NCBI RefSeq assembly: GCF_917563925.1 | Contig: NZ_CAKJTJ010000008.1 | Coordinates: 62,001 to 126,000, forward strand | Reading direction: 5' to 3' | DNA length: 64,000 nt | Origin: Sutcliffiella rhizosphaerae | GTDB lineage: Bacteria; Bacillota; Bacilli; Bacillales; Bacillaceae_I | Shown: piece by piece, positions 36,413 through 45,102 of the stretch | Layout: each line of letters starts with the position of its first letter | Position numbering within the stretch: position 1 is the first letter of the stretch | The notes under the pieces: generated by a model | Seen by the model: only the letters and a program-made list of their open reading frames with translations | Told to the model about the DNA's origin: nothing | The model's database searches: none | Program-made: the position numbers and the translations under genes

Positions 36413-36985
36413 CTATATACCACACTTCCAGAGGTGTGGGTTGCCAACCGAGATGGCGAGTGCTCCGGCACGGAGGGAGTGGTGGATTTCTTGTTCGTTT
36501 TCAATGAGACCACCTGCAATGATAGGAGTTTGGAAAGTTTCTGTCAGGTTGTAGATGACCCTTGGCATGATGCCTGGCAGGACTTCGACGGCATCTGGCT
36601 TAGAGGATTCTACAAGTCTTTGTCCTTTTTTGATAGCGTTGTGGTCGATGAGAAACAGGCGTTGGATTGTTTTAAGTCCTTCTTCTTTGGCAAATTTAAT
36701 GAGGTGGTTTTTGGTAGTGATGATGCCGTCTGGCTTCAGCACGGTAGCAATATATTTTATACCGCTTTTATCGTTAGAGATACCCTCAATAAAATCAAGG
36801 TGAAGAAACACATACATGTCTGCTCTTTTCAATAGAGTGATATATTCTGGTAGCGTCAAGATAGTTCCTGTTAATAGAAATGCAATATTTGCGTTGCTAT
36901 CAATAGCTTCTTGAATTTTCTCCGGTGAGTCTATTGCTGCAATAACTTGTGAATCTACCATATCTACAATTATATTTCCCACCAT
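36413..36985 (-). CDS. glpP: GlpP-family glycerol-3-phosphate-responsive antiterminator
   Basis: 190 aa, normal GlpP length. Family signatures are LHLDFIEGI, GIITTKNHLIKFAKEEGLKTIQRLFLID, EVLPGIMPRVI and IIAGGLIENEQE. GlpP binds glycerol-3-phosphate and lets RNA polymerase pass leader terminators of glp genes. The gene lies 57 bp downstream of the phosphatase and closes the ABC operon rather than preceding glpFK. It may be a dedicated paralogue for the two leader terminators at 41936-42018 and 42274-42335. AAGGAG precedes the ATG. Confidence 0.92.
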   Translation of the reverse strand: MVGNIIVDMVDSQVIAAIDSPEKIQEAIDSNANIAFLLTGTILTLPEYITLLKRADMYVFLHLDFIEGISNDKSGIKYIATVLKPDGIITTKNHLIKFAKEEGLKTIQRLFLIDHNAIKKGQRLVESSKPDAVEVLPGIMPRVIYNLTETFQTPIIAGGLIENEQEIHHSLRAGALAISVGNPHLWKCGI

Positions 36986-37042
36986 ACCTTCTCCTTTTTA
37001 ATAGCTGTTTTTGCATGAATTTCCCCTAATAGCTGAGCTTCA

Positions 37043-37846
37043 TCAGCTAATTTTTACTTCCTCTAATTCCGGAATCTCTTTTATACTTTTTATGATATAT
37101 GTCGGCGTTGCGATAGCTGGGTTTAGTGTAGAAGAGTTGGTGATACCAGTAAGAACAAGTATAGTCTGCATCCCTACTTCATTTCCCATTTTGATATCTG
37201 TCTCCAGCCTATCGCCAACCATGATACAATCCGCCATTTTAAGCTTTAAATGCTCCGCTGCTGCTCTAGCCATAATATTGGATGGTTTCCCGATGATATG
37301 ATGGATCGCTTCTCCTGTCGCCCCTTCAATCGCACCGATAATCGCACCACAATCGGGAACCTGACCATTTGGTGTTGGACAGGTTCTATCCGGGTTCGTT
37401 GCTAAAAATATTGCTCCATTCTTCCAGGCTACATATGCCTGATTTAGTTTACCGTACGTAAAATCCCGATCCCAGGACACAAGTGCATATGCTGCCTTTG
37501 TTGGATCCATTGTTATAGGAACACCATGATTTTGAAGTTCTTCAAATAACGGCGCTTCGCCAATCACCCAAACCTTTTCATTTGAATGGAGCTTTTGTTT
37601 TAAATACTTTGCTGTAACAAAGCTGGAATTTATGATTTCTTCCAAATCAGCTTCAATCCCCATTTTTCTAAGCTTATTTTGATACGTACGCCTTGAGTTT
37701 GCAGGGTTGTTCGAAAGAAACACGACTTGGTCGCCTTTATCTTTTATAAGTTGAATAGTTTCTGCAGCACCTTCTATTACTTCATCGCCGAGATACACTG
37801 TTCCATCCAGATCAAATATGAATCCTTTTTTCACTATCTCCACCAC
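37043..37846 (-). CDS. HAD-IIA sugar/glycerol-phosphate phosphatase (NagD/AraL-like)
   Basis: 267 aa. Motif I FDLDGTVY gives nucleophile Asp12 and acid/base Asp14, motif II FLSNNP, motif III lysine in IGKPSNI, motif IV GDRLETDI. The C2 cap places it in the HAD-IIA group that includes AraL, NagD and glycerol-phosphate phosphatases. In this operon it probably removes phosphate from an imported glycerol phosphate or limits its level (inference). It starts 3 bp after the permease stop, so the two genes are tightly coupled. Confidence 0.9.
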   Translation of the reverse strand: MVEIVKKGFIFDLDGTVYLGDEVIEGAAETIQLIKDKGDQVVFLSNNPANSRRTYQNKLRKMGIEADLEEIINSSFVTAKYLKQKLHSNEKVWVIGEAPLFEELQNHGVPITMDPTKAAYALVSWDRDFTYGKLNQAYVAWKNGAIFLATNPDRTCPTPNGQVPDCGAIIGAIEGATGEAIHHIIGKPSNIMARAAAEHLKLKMADCIMVGDRLETDIKMGNEVGMQTILVLTGITNSSTLNPAIATPTYIIKSIKEIPELEEVKIS

Positions 37847-37849
37847 CCT

Positions 37850-39640
37850 CTAATACAAAGAATTCTTCGAAATTTTGGACGCTGCAAGCTGTAAGAACAA
37901 TACGAGAATGATAATGAGAATGGCCATTGCAGAGGCGGTATACACCTCTCCCCTTAAGAGATTTTGAAATACGACCAAGCTCATTGGTGCCCAATTGGAA
38001 GGTGCCATCAATATCGTGATACTTGTTTCTTTAATAACTGTTACAAAAACGAGAATGGATCCAGCTGCAATTCCCGGTAGCATCAATGGTCCAATTACTG
38101 TAATAATCGCAAGTAATCGTGATGCTCCTAGATTAATTGATGCTTCTTCTATATCTGGCTTTATCGACATCATCGTCCCCATTGTAGAACGAATCATATA
38201 AGGCATCCGCCTAATTGCATACGCAATAATTAAGATAGCTGCAGTTCCAGTCAGCTGTAATGGTGCAGTGTTAAAGGTTTGGATGTAGGCAATACCAAGT
38301 GCAATTCCAGGCACTATTAAAGGTACTGAGGAAAGGAAATCTAATTTTGCAGCATTTTGACGAACCACAAAATAGGAAACAAGGGTAGAAACGACGACAC
38401 TGATTCCTAATGCGCCAAGGGCAAGCACGATACTATTTACAATATTAGTAGTGGATCTGGAGAATATAGTTCGATAGTGATCTAGCGTATACCCCCTTGG
38501 CAAGAGGTCTGCGCCCCATGTTGTCGCAAAAGATTGCATTAATACAGAAAGAACGGCAAACAAAGGAATGGAAATGACGATTGTCGTATAGATTGCTAGT
38601 CCATTAGCAACCCACTTATTATCATTTAGTTTTATCCCTTTTGGCTTACCTGATAATGTACCGTAATTCATTTTTTTCGTTATTTTACGTTGAATCCAAA
38701 AAAAGAAGCCTGCCACTAACACCATGACTACCGTTAGTATAGAAGCTCCCGCCCAGTTAAAGAAGCCGGAAATTTCCCGGTATGCTTCCACAACAATCAA
38801 GTTCAAGCCTTCTGGCGCCAAAATAATCGGTGTACCGAAGTCTGAGAAACTAACGGTAAAAATGAGCAACGCACTGGAGATAATTCCTGGGATAGCGAGA
38901 GGAAATGTTACAAATACAAGACTCATCCAGTTACTTGATCCAAGATTACGGGAAGCCTCCTCTAAGGAAATGTCACTGAGCTTGAATGCTGCCACCATTG
39001 GCCAAAGTGCAAATGGAAAAAAGAAAAAGATCTGCACAAGGACAATTCCAAGCATGGAGTACACATTAAACAACACTCCATTTCCACCCATTCCCTGATA
39101 GAGTGAATTGACCCAACCTGTACGACCAAACATGATGATGAAACCCGCAGCAGAAATAAAGGTTGGCACAATAATTGGCATCGTACAAAGTGCTGCGAAT
39201 GTCTTCTTAAAAGGCATTGTCGTTCTTGCAAACCCATATGCAATCGGCAAACACATCACAATGACCAATACCGCTACACCTAAAGCCAATGTCAAGCTGT
39301 TGGTCAATGCTTTAAAATACGTTCCACCCGCCAATAGCTTCTTATAATGATCCAAGGACGCATTCGAAAACCGCTCCAAATTTGTGGAAAGAATATCCGG
39401 GTTCACGATCGAGCCAAGCAAATTCACGGGCGCTCCTGTAAAACTTACTAAAAATACCGAGACTAACGGCAAAATTAAAAATAGCCCCAAAAAAACAAAT
39501 ACACCCAACTTCATCAAGAACAGTCCATCAGGTCGCAGGAAAGCAGTTCTTTTTTCTTTACCCTTTGGCGGTTTCGGCCGAGGTTGCGATTCAGGATGAG
39601 GGGGAAGCTGTACCCCAGAGTCTTGTCGCTCTATTTTCAT
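37850..39640 (-). CDS. Fused two-domain ABC permease (FbpB/phosphonate type)
   Basis: 596 aa, two BPD_transp_1 modules in tandem, each with about six membrane segments. EAA motifs are LEEASRNLGSSNWMSLVFVTFPLAIPG in the first half and IEEASINLGASRLLAIITVIGPLMLPG in the second. This single-chain arrangement is typical of ferric-iron and putative 2-aminoethylphosphonate importers. The basic proline-rich N-terminus (about 1-35) is cytosolic. Overlaps the ATPase gene stop by 4 bp. The GlpP and phosphodiesterase context points to a glycerophosphodiester or glycerol-phosphate substrate rather than iron. Confidence 0.92.
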   Translation of the reverse strand: MKIERQDSGVQLPPHPESQPRPKPPKGKEKRTAFLRPDGLFLMKLGVFVFLGLFLILPLVSVFLVSFTGAPVNLLGSIVNPDILSTNLERFSNASLDHYKKLLAGGTYFKALTNSLTLALGVAVLVIVMCLPIAYGFARTTMPFKKTFAALCTMPIIVPTFISAAGFIIMFGRTGWVNSLYQGMGGNGVLFNVYSMLGIVLVQIFFFFPFALWPMVAAFKLSDISLEEASRNLGSSNWMSLVFVTFPLAIPGIISSALLIFTVSFSDFGTPIILAPEGLNLIVVEAYREISGFFNWAGASILTVVMVLVAGFFFWIQRKITKKMNYGTLSGKPKGIKLNDNKWVANGLAIYTTIVISIPLFAVLSVLMQSFATTWGADLLPRGYTLDHYRTIFSRSTTNIVNSIVLALGALGISVVVSTLVSYFVVRQNAAKLDFLSSVPLIVPGIALGIAYIQTFNTAPLQLTGTAAILIIAYAIRRMPYMIRSTMGTMMSIKPDIEEASINLGASRLLAIITVIGPLMLPGIAAGSILVFVTVIKETSITILMAPSNWAPMSLVVFQNLLRGEVYTASAMAILIIILVLFLQLAASKISKNSLY

Positions 39641-40761
39641 AGCAATAACACCCTTTCCGGATCAACCGACACCTTCACCGTTTCCCCACTCGTCAAGATT
39701 GGCTCCCCTGGCACAAATACATGCTCAATCGAGAATTCCAGCTCTCCAACCTTCACATCATAGCGGATATTTGGACCCAAATAGGTATGTAAAATCACCT
39801 TTCCTTCTAACACATTCCCCTCCGCCACCAAACTGTTTTCTGATGCAATGTCTATCCCCTCAGGGCGAATGAGCACTTTCACCTCGTTTTTGTCTGTTGT
39901 ATGAGTAGATTTCAATGTCCATTCATTAATTTTCACAACAGTTTCCTGTTTAGTACTCTTAACGACTTCCCCATCAAAAATATTAGACGAGCCCACAAAA
40001 TCTGCCACAAAAGCGGAGCTCGGATTACTGTATAGCTCAGTCGGTGTAGCGTTTTGAATAATTTCCCCTTCCTTCATTACCGCCACTCTATCAGCCATAC
40101 TCATCGCTTCCTCCTGGTCATGGGTGACAAAAATAGTGGTAATACCTACCTCCTGCTGAATTCTGCGGATTGTGGTTCTCATCGTATTCCGGAGCTTTTT
40201 ATCAAGATTAGATAAAGGTTCGTCCATAAGAAGAACAGAGGGCTCCAAAACAAGTGCTCTTGCCAGTGCAACACGCTGCTGCTGACCACCTGACAATTCA
40301 TTGACTCCTCGCTCTGCAAGGTGCCCAAGCTCCACATATTCAAGAACTTCCATCACTTTCTTTTCAATTTCTTTCGTTGGCTTGGCTAATCGCTTGCTCA
40401 TTAACCTCGCGAAGCTACTTACCTTTTTCCCAAAACTGCCTGTATTGAAATCACGGACCGTCAAACCGTATGCGACATTTTCAAAGACATTATAGTGCGG
40501 AAATAAGGCATAGCTTTGGAACACCATGCCACAGTTCCGTTTGTTCGCAGGGATTTTATTCACGACTTTATTGTTTATGTAGATGTTCCCAGCTGTTGGG
40601 TTTTCAAAGCCTGCGATACAGCGCATTGTAGTTGTTTTTCCACATCCTGATGGTCCGAGCAGGGCAAAGAATTCCCCTTCTTTAATATCGATGTTGACAT
40701 TTTTTAAGGCAGTCACATCATTATATTTTTTGATTAATCCATCTACCTGTACCGATCCCAT
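39637..40761 (-). CDS. ABC transporter ATP-binding protein with TOBE domain
   Basis: 374 aa. Walker A LLGPSGCGKTTTMR, Q-loop MVFQSYALFPH, signature ELSGGQQQRVALARALV, Walker B VLLMDEPLSNLD and the switch His in VTHDQEEAM are all intact. A C-terminal TOBE-like region (about 285-374) allows regulation, as in PotA/FbpC/UgpC-type ATPases. It energises the fused permease encoded next. Encoded 69 bp downstream of the binding-protein gene. Confidence 0.95.
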   Translation of the reverse strand: MGSVQVDGLIKKYNDVTALKNVNIDIKEGEFFALLGPSGCGKTTTMRCIAGFENPTAGNIYINNKVVNKIPANKRNCGMVFQSYALFPHYNVFENVAYGLTVRDFNTGSFGKKVSSFARLMSKRLAKPTKEIEKKVMEVLEYVELGHLAERGVNELSGGQQQRVALARALVLEPSVLLMDEPLSNLDKKLRNTMRTTIRRIQQEVGITTIFVTHDQEEAMSMADRVAVMKEGEIIQNATPTELYSNPSSAFVADFVGSSNIFDGEVVKSTKQETVVKINEWTLKSTHTTDKNEVKVLIRPEGIDIASENSLVAEGNVLEGKVILHTYLGPNIRYDVKVGELEFSIEHVFVPGEPILTSGETVKVSVDPERVLLL

Positions 40762-40830
40762 ATTTAATCTCCCCGTTTGCTAAAAATTTTGCAAAAGCAG
40801 AGTACTACCGCACCCTGCTTCCAATATTAA

Positions 40831-41847
40831 TTATTGGAACTTTTCTCTCCACTCGTTACGAACTCGGTCATAGTTTTCAACCACCCAGTCAATATCAAGA
40901 TCCATCGTATAATCATTCAAGCCTTCCAAGGTAAGTGGGGATTTCCCTTCCACCTCTGGATGCATAGGAATATGGAACCAATCCGCTTTGATTTGCTGCC
41001 CTTCTTTAGAAAGTAGGAAATCTACAAACTTCCTTGCTCCTTCAGGATTGGGGCCATCTTTTATTACTGCAACAGGATTCACGAGGATAGGCGTATTTTT
41101 GGGAATATGAAAGTCAACAGATTCGCCACGATCCTTCATTTGATAAGCCATGAAATCAAAACCTACCCCAATGGATGCCTCTCCAGATGCAACGGCATTG
41201 GCAGGTGCCCCACCAGAATCAGGCATCGCATTTGTTTGCTGTACCAGTTTCTCGAAATACTCCCAGCCCGCGTCTTCCCCTTTTTCCATCAGCTGACTTA
41301 GCACCAGTAATGTTGCCGTTCCAGATGCCGCAGGGTTAGGGATTTGCAGCTCTTTTTCCCATTTAGGATCTAATAGCTCATCCCACGTTTCTGGCAAGTC
41401 CGCTTCATCCACTAAATCTGTATTATAAATAAGCCCGAGAACAAAGACTTCAAGACCGACCCAATTCCAATCCTCCTGCCTTACTTTAATACCGTTCTCC
41501 ACCACTTCCCAATCCTTTACAAATTCAGGGGTGTAGCTTTCAATGAAGCCATGTTTGATGGCAGATTCAAATGGAAGGATTCCCCCGCCACCATACCAAA
41601 GATCTGCTTGTGGATTGTCCATTTCTGCCATCATTTGGTTTACTAATATATTTGTCCCCGCATAGTGAACATTTACTGTTGCACCTGTCGCTTCTTCATA
41701 CGCTTCTGCAAGCTGACGTGTCATATCCGGAGTTTCTGGTGAATATAACGTTACTTGCCCAGTATCTCCAGTTGTAGCATCTCCGCCACAGGCAACAAGT
41801 CCAATTGAAAGTGTTAAAGCCATAATCATAAATAGTATTTTTCTCAT
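40831..41847 (-). CDS. ABC transporter substrate-binding lipoprotein (FbpA/phosphonate type)
   Basis: 338 aa. Type II signal peptide with lipobox GLVAC and lipidated Cys20, then a family-1 iron/phosphonate-type binding fold (YSPETPDMTRQLAEAYEEATGA, DLWYGGGGI, SGTATLLVLSQL). No Tyr-Tyr iron motif is seen. First gene of an operon running binding protein, ATPase, permease, phosphatase, GlpP. Its leader contains a terminator with a GlpP-type box, so it is expected to be induced by glycerol-3-phosphate. Confidence 0.9.
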   Translation of the reverse strand: MRKILFMIMALTLSIGLVACGGDATTGDTGQVTLYSPETPDMTRQLAEAYEEATGATVNVHYAGTNILVNQMMAEMDNPQADLWYGGGGILPFESAIKHGFIESYTPEFVKDWEVVENGIKVRQEDWNWVGLEVFVLGLIYNTDLVDEADLPETWDELLDPKWEKELQIPNPAASGTATLLVLSQLMEKGEDAGWEYFEKLVQQTNAMPDSGGAPANAVASGEASIGVGFDFMAYQMKDRGESVDFHIPKNTPILVNPVAVIKDGPNPEGARKFVDFLLSKEGQQIKADWFHIPMHPEVEGKSPLTLEGLNDYTMDLDIDWVVENYDRVRNEWREKFQ

Positions 41848-41935
41848 TTCATTTCCCCCTCATTTTTTGAGATTTGCGTTAAAAATTTTCCTTCACGCGA
41901 CATTCCCAACCTGTGTATCCGCTTTCACCTCCATA

Positions 41936-42018
41936 AAAAAATAAAAAGAGAAACCACACAACGAAATAAGCCCTTTACAGGCGCATTTCGTTGAGGGTTT
42001 CTCTTATCATCTCTACCC
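41936..42018 (-). promoter_or_regulatory. Leader terminator and GlpP-type box of the ABC operon
   Basis: On the minus strand GGGTAGAGATGATAAGAG (42018-42001) leads into a hairpin with outer arms AGAGAAACC (42004-41996) and GGTTTCTCT (41955-41947) and inner arms AACGAAAT/ATTTCGTT. TTTTTATTTTTTTATG follows. The stem overlaps the 3' end of the box, as needed for protein-dependent antitermination. A -10-like TATAAT (42044-42039) lies just upstream, but no clear -35 is visible. Confidence 0.75.
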
Positions 42019-42238
42019 AAAATATTCTACTTTTCTAAATTATATAATAATTCAGACTAAAAGTATAGTAATACAAATAATATTTTTGAGTATGTCTTTG
42101 CCACTTCAACGACACACACTTACAAAAGGTCAGGTATATTTTCAAAGACATTCTTCATAAAAACTGCAAAATCCTTTCCTTTTTTACAAAACAGGACACT
42201 TTACCCAGCCAATTTTGGAAAATAGGAAAAATTAATTA

Positions 42239-42267
42239 TTGAGAATATTCAATTTAATTTATATAGT
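42239..42267 (+). promoter_or_regulatory. Promoter of the secreted phosphodiesterase gene
   Basis: TTGAGA (42239-42244), 17-bp spacer, TATAGT (42262-42267). The expected start is near 42274, exactly at the GGGCAGAGA box, so the transcript would begin with it. Confidence 0.8.
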
Positions 42268-42273
42268 TATCAT

Positions 42274-42335
42274 GGGCAGAGACAAGGAGAAGAACCCCCC
42301 TTTAATTAATTTATGGTGGGTTCTTCTCTTTTTTT
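42274..42335 (+). promoter_or_regulatory. Leader terminator and GlpP-type box of the phosphodiesterase gene
   Basis: The box GGGCAGAGACAAGGAGAAG (42274-42292) runs into a perfect 11-bp stem GAGAAGAACCC (42287-42297) with GGGTTCTTCTC (42318-42328), followed by seven T. This intrinsic terminator lies 62 bases before the start codon. Box position and stem overlap match the leader of the divergent ABC operon. Confidence 0.85.
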
Positions 42336-42397
42336 GCGCCAAGACTGGAGGTGACCTTCAAAAAAGCAACCAAACTTTCAAATCGGGGAGGAAGAAA

Positions 42398-44698
42398 ATG
42401 AAAAAGCTTAGCTGTATGATTCTAATTGTTACGCTAGCATTTAGTTTGCTTAATTTTCACCCAACAGAAAAAGTCTTGGCTAGCCAGGAAGTATTAATTA
42501 ACGAAACCTTTGATGATGTTACAAATGGGAGTCTTCCAGAGAATTGGGTCCTAATTGAAGGAAATGGGCATGTGCAGGATGGGAAGCTTGTCTTACTTTC
42601 ACCAGCAACTTCAGCACCTGCTAGAGTCATTGCCCCCATTGATGGAGAAATCGGTAACTATAAAATAGAGGCAGACATTACCTTTGAGTCTGCTGTAGAA
42701 GATACACGCTGGGCATCTGTGATGTACCGCATTCAGGATCCTAATAATTACTATCAATTTGCAATTAGAAGAGGAGCAAGCGCCTTAAATGGAATCGAAT
42801 TTGCGAAAAGGGTAAGCAACAGTTGGGCTGTTTCACAAACAAACTTCTTCCATCAGAATTTTAGTTTTAAACAGTCGTACAAATTAACCATTATCGTAAA
42901 AGACAACCGAGTGCAGCAGTTTATCAATGGGGAACTTGTTATAGACAGTGCTAGTGCAACGGAATGGACTTCTGGAGATGTTGGTTTCCAAGCAAGTGGT
43001 ACAAACGTTCATTTTGATAACTTCAAAGTTACTACATATGATGAGGAAATGCCTCCAATTGAAAATAGTGGTGCTTTCTTACCAATGGAAGCAGAAACGA
43101 ATATTGTTAATGCCCCTACTATTATTAGCAAAAATGAGGAAATAGACTTAGAGGACTTTAGTGCCTCTGTGCTGTTACCAGTAGTAAATAAATCGGGTCA
43201 GCTTTATGCCAACGAGATTCCTCTAATAGAGCAATTACAGTTAATGAAAAATAATAAAATCCCGGTACTACAAATAGAGCAAGAGGGCATTGAAGATTTA
43301 GTTATAGACGCTTTGCAGGAAACACAAACAACCGATGTTCAAGTAGTCTCCAGTAAACCTGCCATTACCGCAGCACTGAAAGAACTAAATCCAAAGATCA
43401 GGGCAGGTTTAATTTACAGTAAGCCATCCTTGAACAAAAATGATCTAAGGAATCTAACATTTGAGGTTCACTCCAATAAAAGCAAGGTCGTTCTCATTCC
43501 AGAAAAGCTTTTGAGCAAGGAAATTGTCCACTATCTTCACAATCGTATGGTAGCTGTTTGGGGCATTGGCGGAGATTCCCTTAAATCGTCCCATGCACTG
43601 ATTCATATGGGAGTAGATGGCATTGTGACAGATTATCCAGAACATTCTGTTGATGCCCTAGGTCAATATCCAGAAAACACGATCGTCCAAAGACCAATGG
43701 TTGCGGCTCACCGTGGTGTTCCATCCCTTGCACCGGAAAATACGATGGCAGGATATCGTTTATCCTATGAACTTGAAGCAGATATGATTGAAACGGATCT
43801 GCAAGTTTCAAAGGATGGACATATCATTGTTATGCATGATGCAACGGTGAATCGCACCACAAACGGGACAGGCTTAGTAAGTGACCTCACACTAGAAGAA
43901 CTGAAACAGCTGGATGCAGGGATTAAATTTGGTGAGGAATTTGCTGGAGAGCTAGTACCAACGCTAAGAGAGTTCCTACGAGAATTCAAAGGCAAAGACG
44001 TGGTCCTCCTAGTTGAGCTAAAAGCACAAGGAATAGAGGAAAGAGTCCTACAAGAAATAAAAGAAGAAAACATGATGGATCAAGTCGTTATCCAAAATTT
44101 TGATTTGCCAAGTATGATCAAATTCAATACATTGCAACCTGAGCTACCTACAGGATACTTATATTCTGCTGGTGTTCCAAATACGGTGGAGGAGCGATTA
44201 AACAACGCTAAGAAAATGTTGGACTACGGCGCCACTCACAACGTAACACTTAATGCCAGCTATGGTAGTGTATACGAAGAATTCATCACCTATATGAGAC
44301 AACGTGGCATGTTAAGCCTCCACTGGACATTCCGTGATGAAGACCCATTTGCAGATAAACTAAGAGAAGGGCTTATCGGACCAATCACAGACTATATGCA
44401 ATGGCTAACCCATTCCCCTATTCACATAGAAACACCAATCAAAAAAGTAAACTTAAAAACAGGAAAATCCCGCACCATCCAAGCTAAAGCATTCCTAAGC
44501 TACCGGACAGGTGAAACCGAAAACATTGAAACAGAGCTCTACACAATCGATAACAATAATATTGTAAGCATTGACGGCAACACTATCCAAGCACTATCAC
44601 CTGGCACCACTCAAGTATTCGTTAAACACACCTTCACCATGCTAGGAGTCGAATGGAATCTCGTATCCGAACCGATTGAAGTGAATGTGAGCGATTGA
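42398..44698 (+). CDS. Secreted glycerophosphodiester phosphodiesterase, multidomain
   Basis: 766 aa from the ATG at 42398 (GGGGAGG 6 bases upstream). Any start at 42239 would lie in the promoter. A signal peptide (about 1-29) precedes a concanavalin/DUF1080-like beta domain (about 35-215) and a degenerate GDPD-like barrel lacking the HRG motif (about 240-425). The catalytic GDPD barrel has His438-Arg (AHRGVPSLAPENT), Glu465, Asp467 and His480 (MHDATVNRTTNGTG), and a Big-2-like C-terminal module (about 690-766) completes it. It cleaves glycerophosphodiesters outside the cell, probably from phospholipid or teichoic acid debris, giving glycerol-3-phosphate for uptake and induction through GlpP. 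Confidence 0.92.
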   Translation: MKKLSCMILIVTLAFSLLNFHPTEKVLASQEVLINETFDDVTNGSLPENWVLIEGNGHVQDGKLVLLSPATSAPARVIAPIDGEIGNYKIEADITFESAVEDTRWASVMYRIQDPNNYYQFAIRRGASALNGIEFAKRVSNSWAVSQTNFFHQNFSFKQSYKLTIIVKDNRVQQFINGELVIDSASATEWTSGDVGFQASGTNVHFDNFKVTTYDEEMPPIENSGAFLPMEAETNIVNAPTIISKNEEIDLEDFSASVLLPVVNKSGQLYANEIPLIEQLQLMKNNKIPVLQIEQEGIEDLVIDALQETQTTDVQVVSSKPAITAALKELNPKIRAGLIYSKPSLNKNDLRNLTFEVHSNKSKVVLIPEKLLSKEIVHYLHNRMVAVWGIGGDSLKSSHALIHMGVDGIVTDYPEHSVDALGQYPENTIVQRPMVAAHRGVPSLAPENTMAGYRLSYELEADMIETDLQVSKDGHIIVMHDATVNRTTNGTGLVSDLTLEELKQLDAGIKFGEEFAGELVPTLREFLREFKGKDVVLLVELKAQGIEERVLQEIKEENMMDQVVIQNFDLPSMIKFNTLQPELPTGYLYSAGVPNTVEERLNNAKKMLDYGATHNVTLNASYGSVYEEFITYMRQRGMLSLHWTFRDEDPFADKLREGLIGPITDYMQWLTHSPIHIETPIKKVNLKTGKSRTIQAKAFLSYRTGETENIETELYTIDNNNIVSIDGNTIQALSPGTTQVFVKHTFTMLGVEWNLVSEPIEVNVSD

Positions 44699-44722
44699 AG
44701 CTGAGGAGCTACTTTATTGAAA

Positions 44723-44757
44723 GAAAGCAGATGGACTTCTTTTCTGCTTTCTTTTTT
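44723..44757 (+). terminator. Terminator of the phosphodiesterase gene
   Basis: 8-bp arms GAAAGCAG (44723-44730) and CTGCTTTC (44744-44751) followed by six T. Directly after the stop codon at 44698. Confidence 0.88.
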
Positions 44758-44796
44758 GGTGTGTGTGGCGAGTGTATGAGGGGTAGCGGGTAGCGG

Positions 44797-44950
44797 GTAG
44801 CGAAAAATGCCGTATTATGTCTAGCCGTCGATATCGCCTGGCGATTCGTCGATATAACCCCATTATCCGTCGATATCTACCCCCGTTCGTCGATATAACC
44901 TCAATATCCGTTGATATCTACCCCCGTTTCGTCAATAAAATCAAATTATC
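44797..44950 (-). repeat. Dispersed 21-bp-period repeat element, copy C (inverted)
   Basis: On the plus strand CGTCGATA or close variants begin at 44826, 44847, 44868, 44888, 44909 and 44930 (21, 21, 20, 21, 21 bp apart). This is the reverse complement of the TATCGACG units of copies A and B, with one extra unit. Reading the minus strand, CTAGACATAATACG follows nine bases into the last unit, then TTTTTCGC, as in copy B. A GGGTAGC triplet repeat (44781-44802) adjoins it. The 44758-45102 stretch has no gene. Confidence 0.85.
44831..44846. promoter_or_regulatory. Palindrome TATCGCCTGGCGAT left of the DUF3967 gene
   Basis: TATCGCCTGGCGAT at 44832-44845 is a near-perfect dyad. Its counterpart is at 46002-46016 on the other side of the gene. 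GCGATAT half-sites also occur at 45043 and 45098. Candidate binding site for the MerR-type protein (inference). Confidence 0.4.
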
Positions 44951-45102
44951 ATTGGAATATTACTTCCCATACTTACTTTTTGCTGCATTTTAAATGCATT
45001 CCCCAACTAATATTAAAAAACTTCAACCAATTTCGACATAAAGCGATATAACCCTTGCAATTACGACGCAAACCATCCATATTATAAGAAGGGAGGTGCG
45101 AT

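Noticed and set aside
40831-41847. Ferric-iron binding protein
   Set aside because: The fold class would allow it, but no iron-coordinating tyrosine pair was recognised and the regulon is GlpP-linked.
42239-42397. Upstream extension of the phosphodiesterase to 42239
   Set aside because: This stretch holds the promoter and the leader terminator; the ATG at 42398 has a proper ribosome-binding site and begins a signal peptide.
44781-44802. Triple GGGTAGC as a functional iteron
   Set aside because: Only three short direct units next to the repeat flank; no replication gene or similar units elsewhere.
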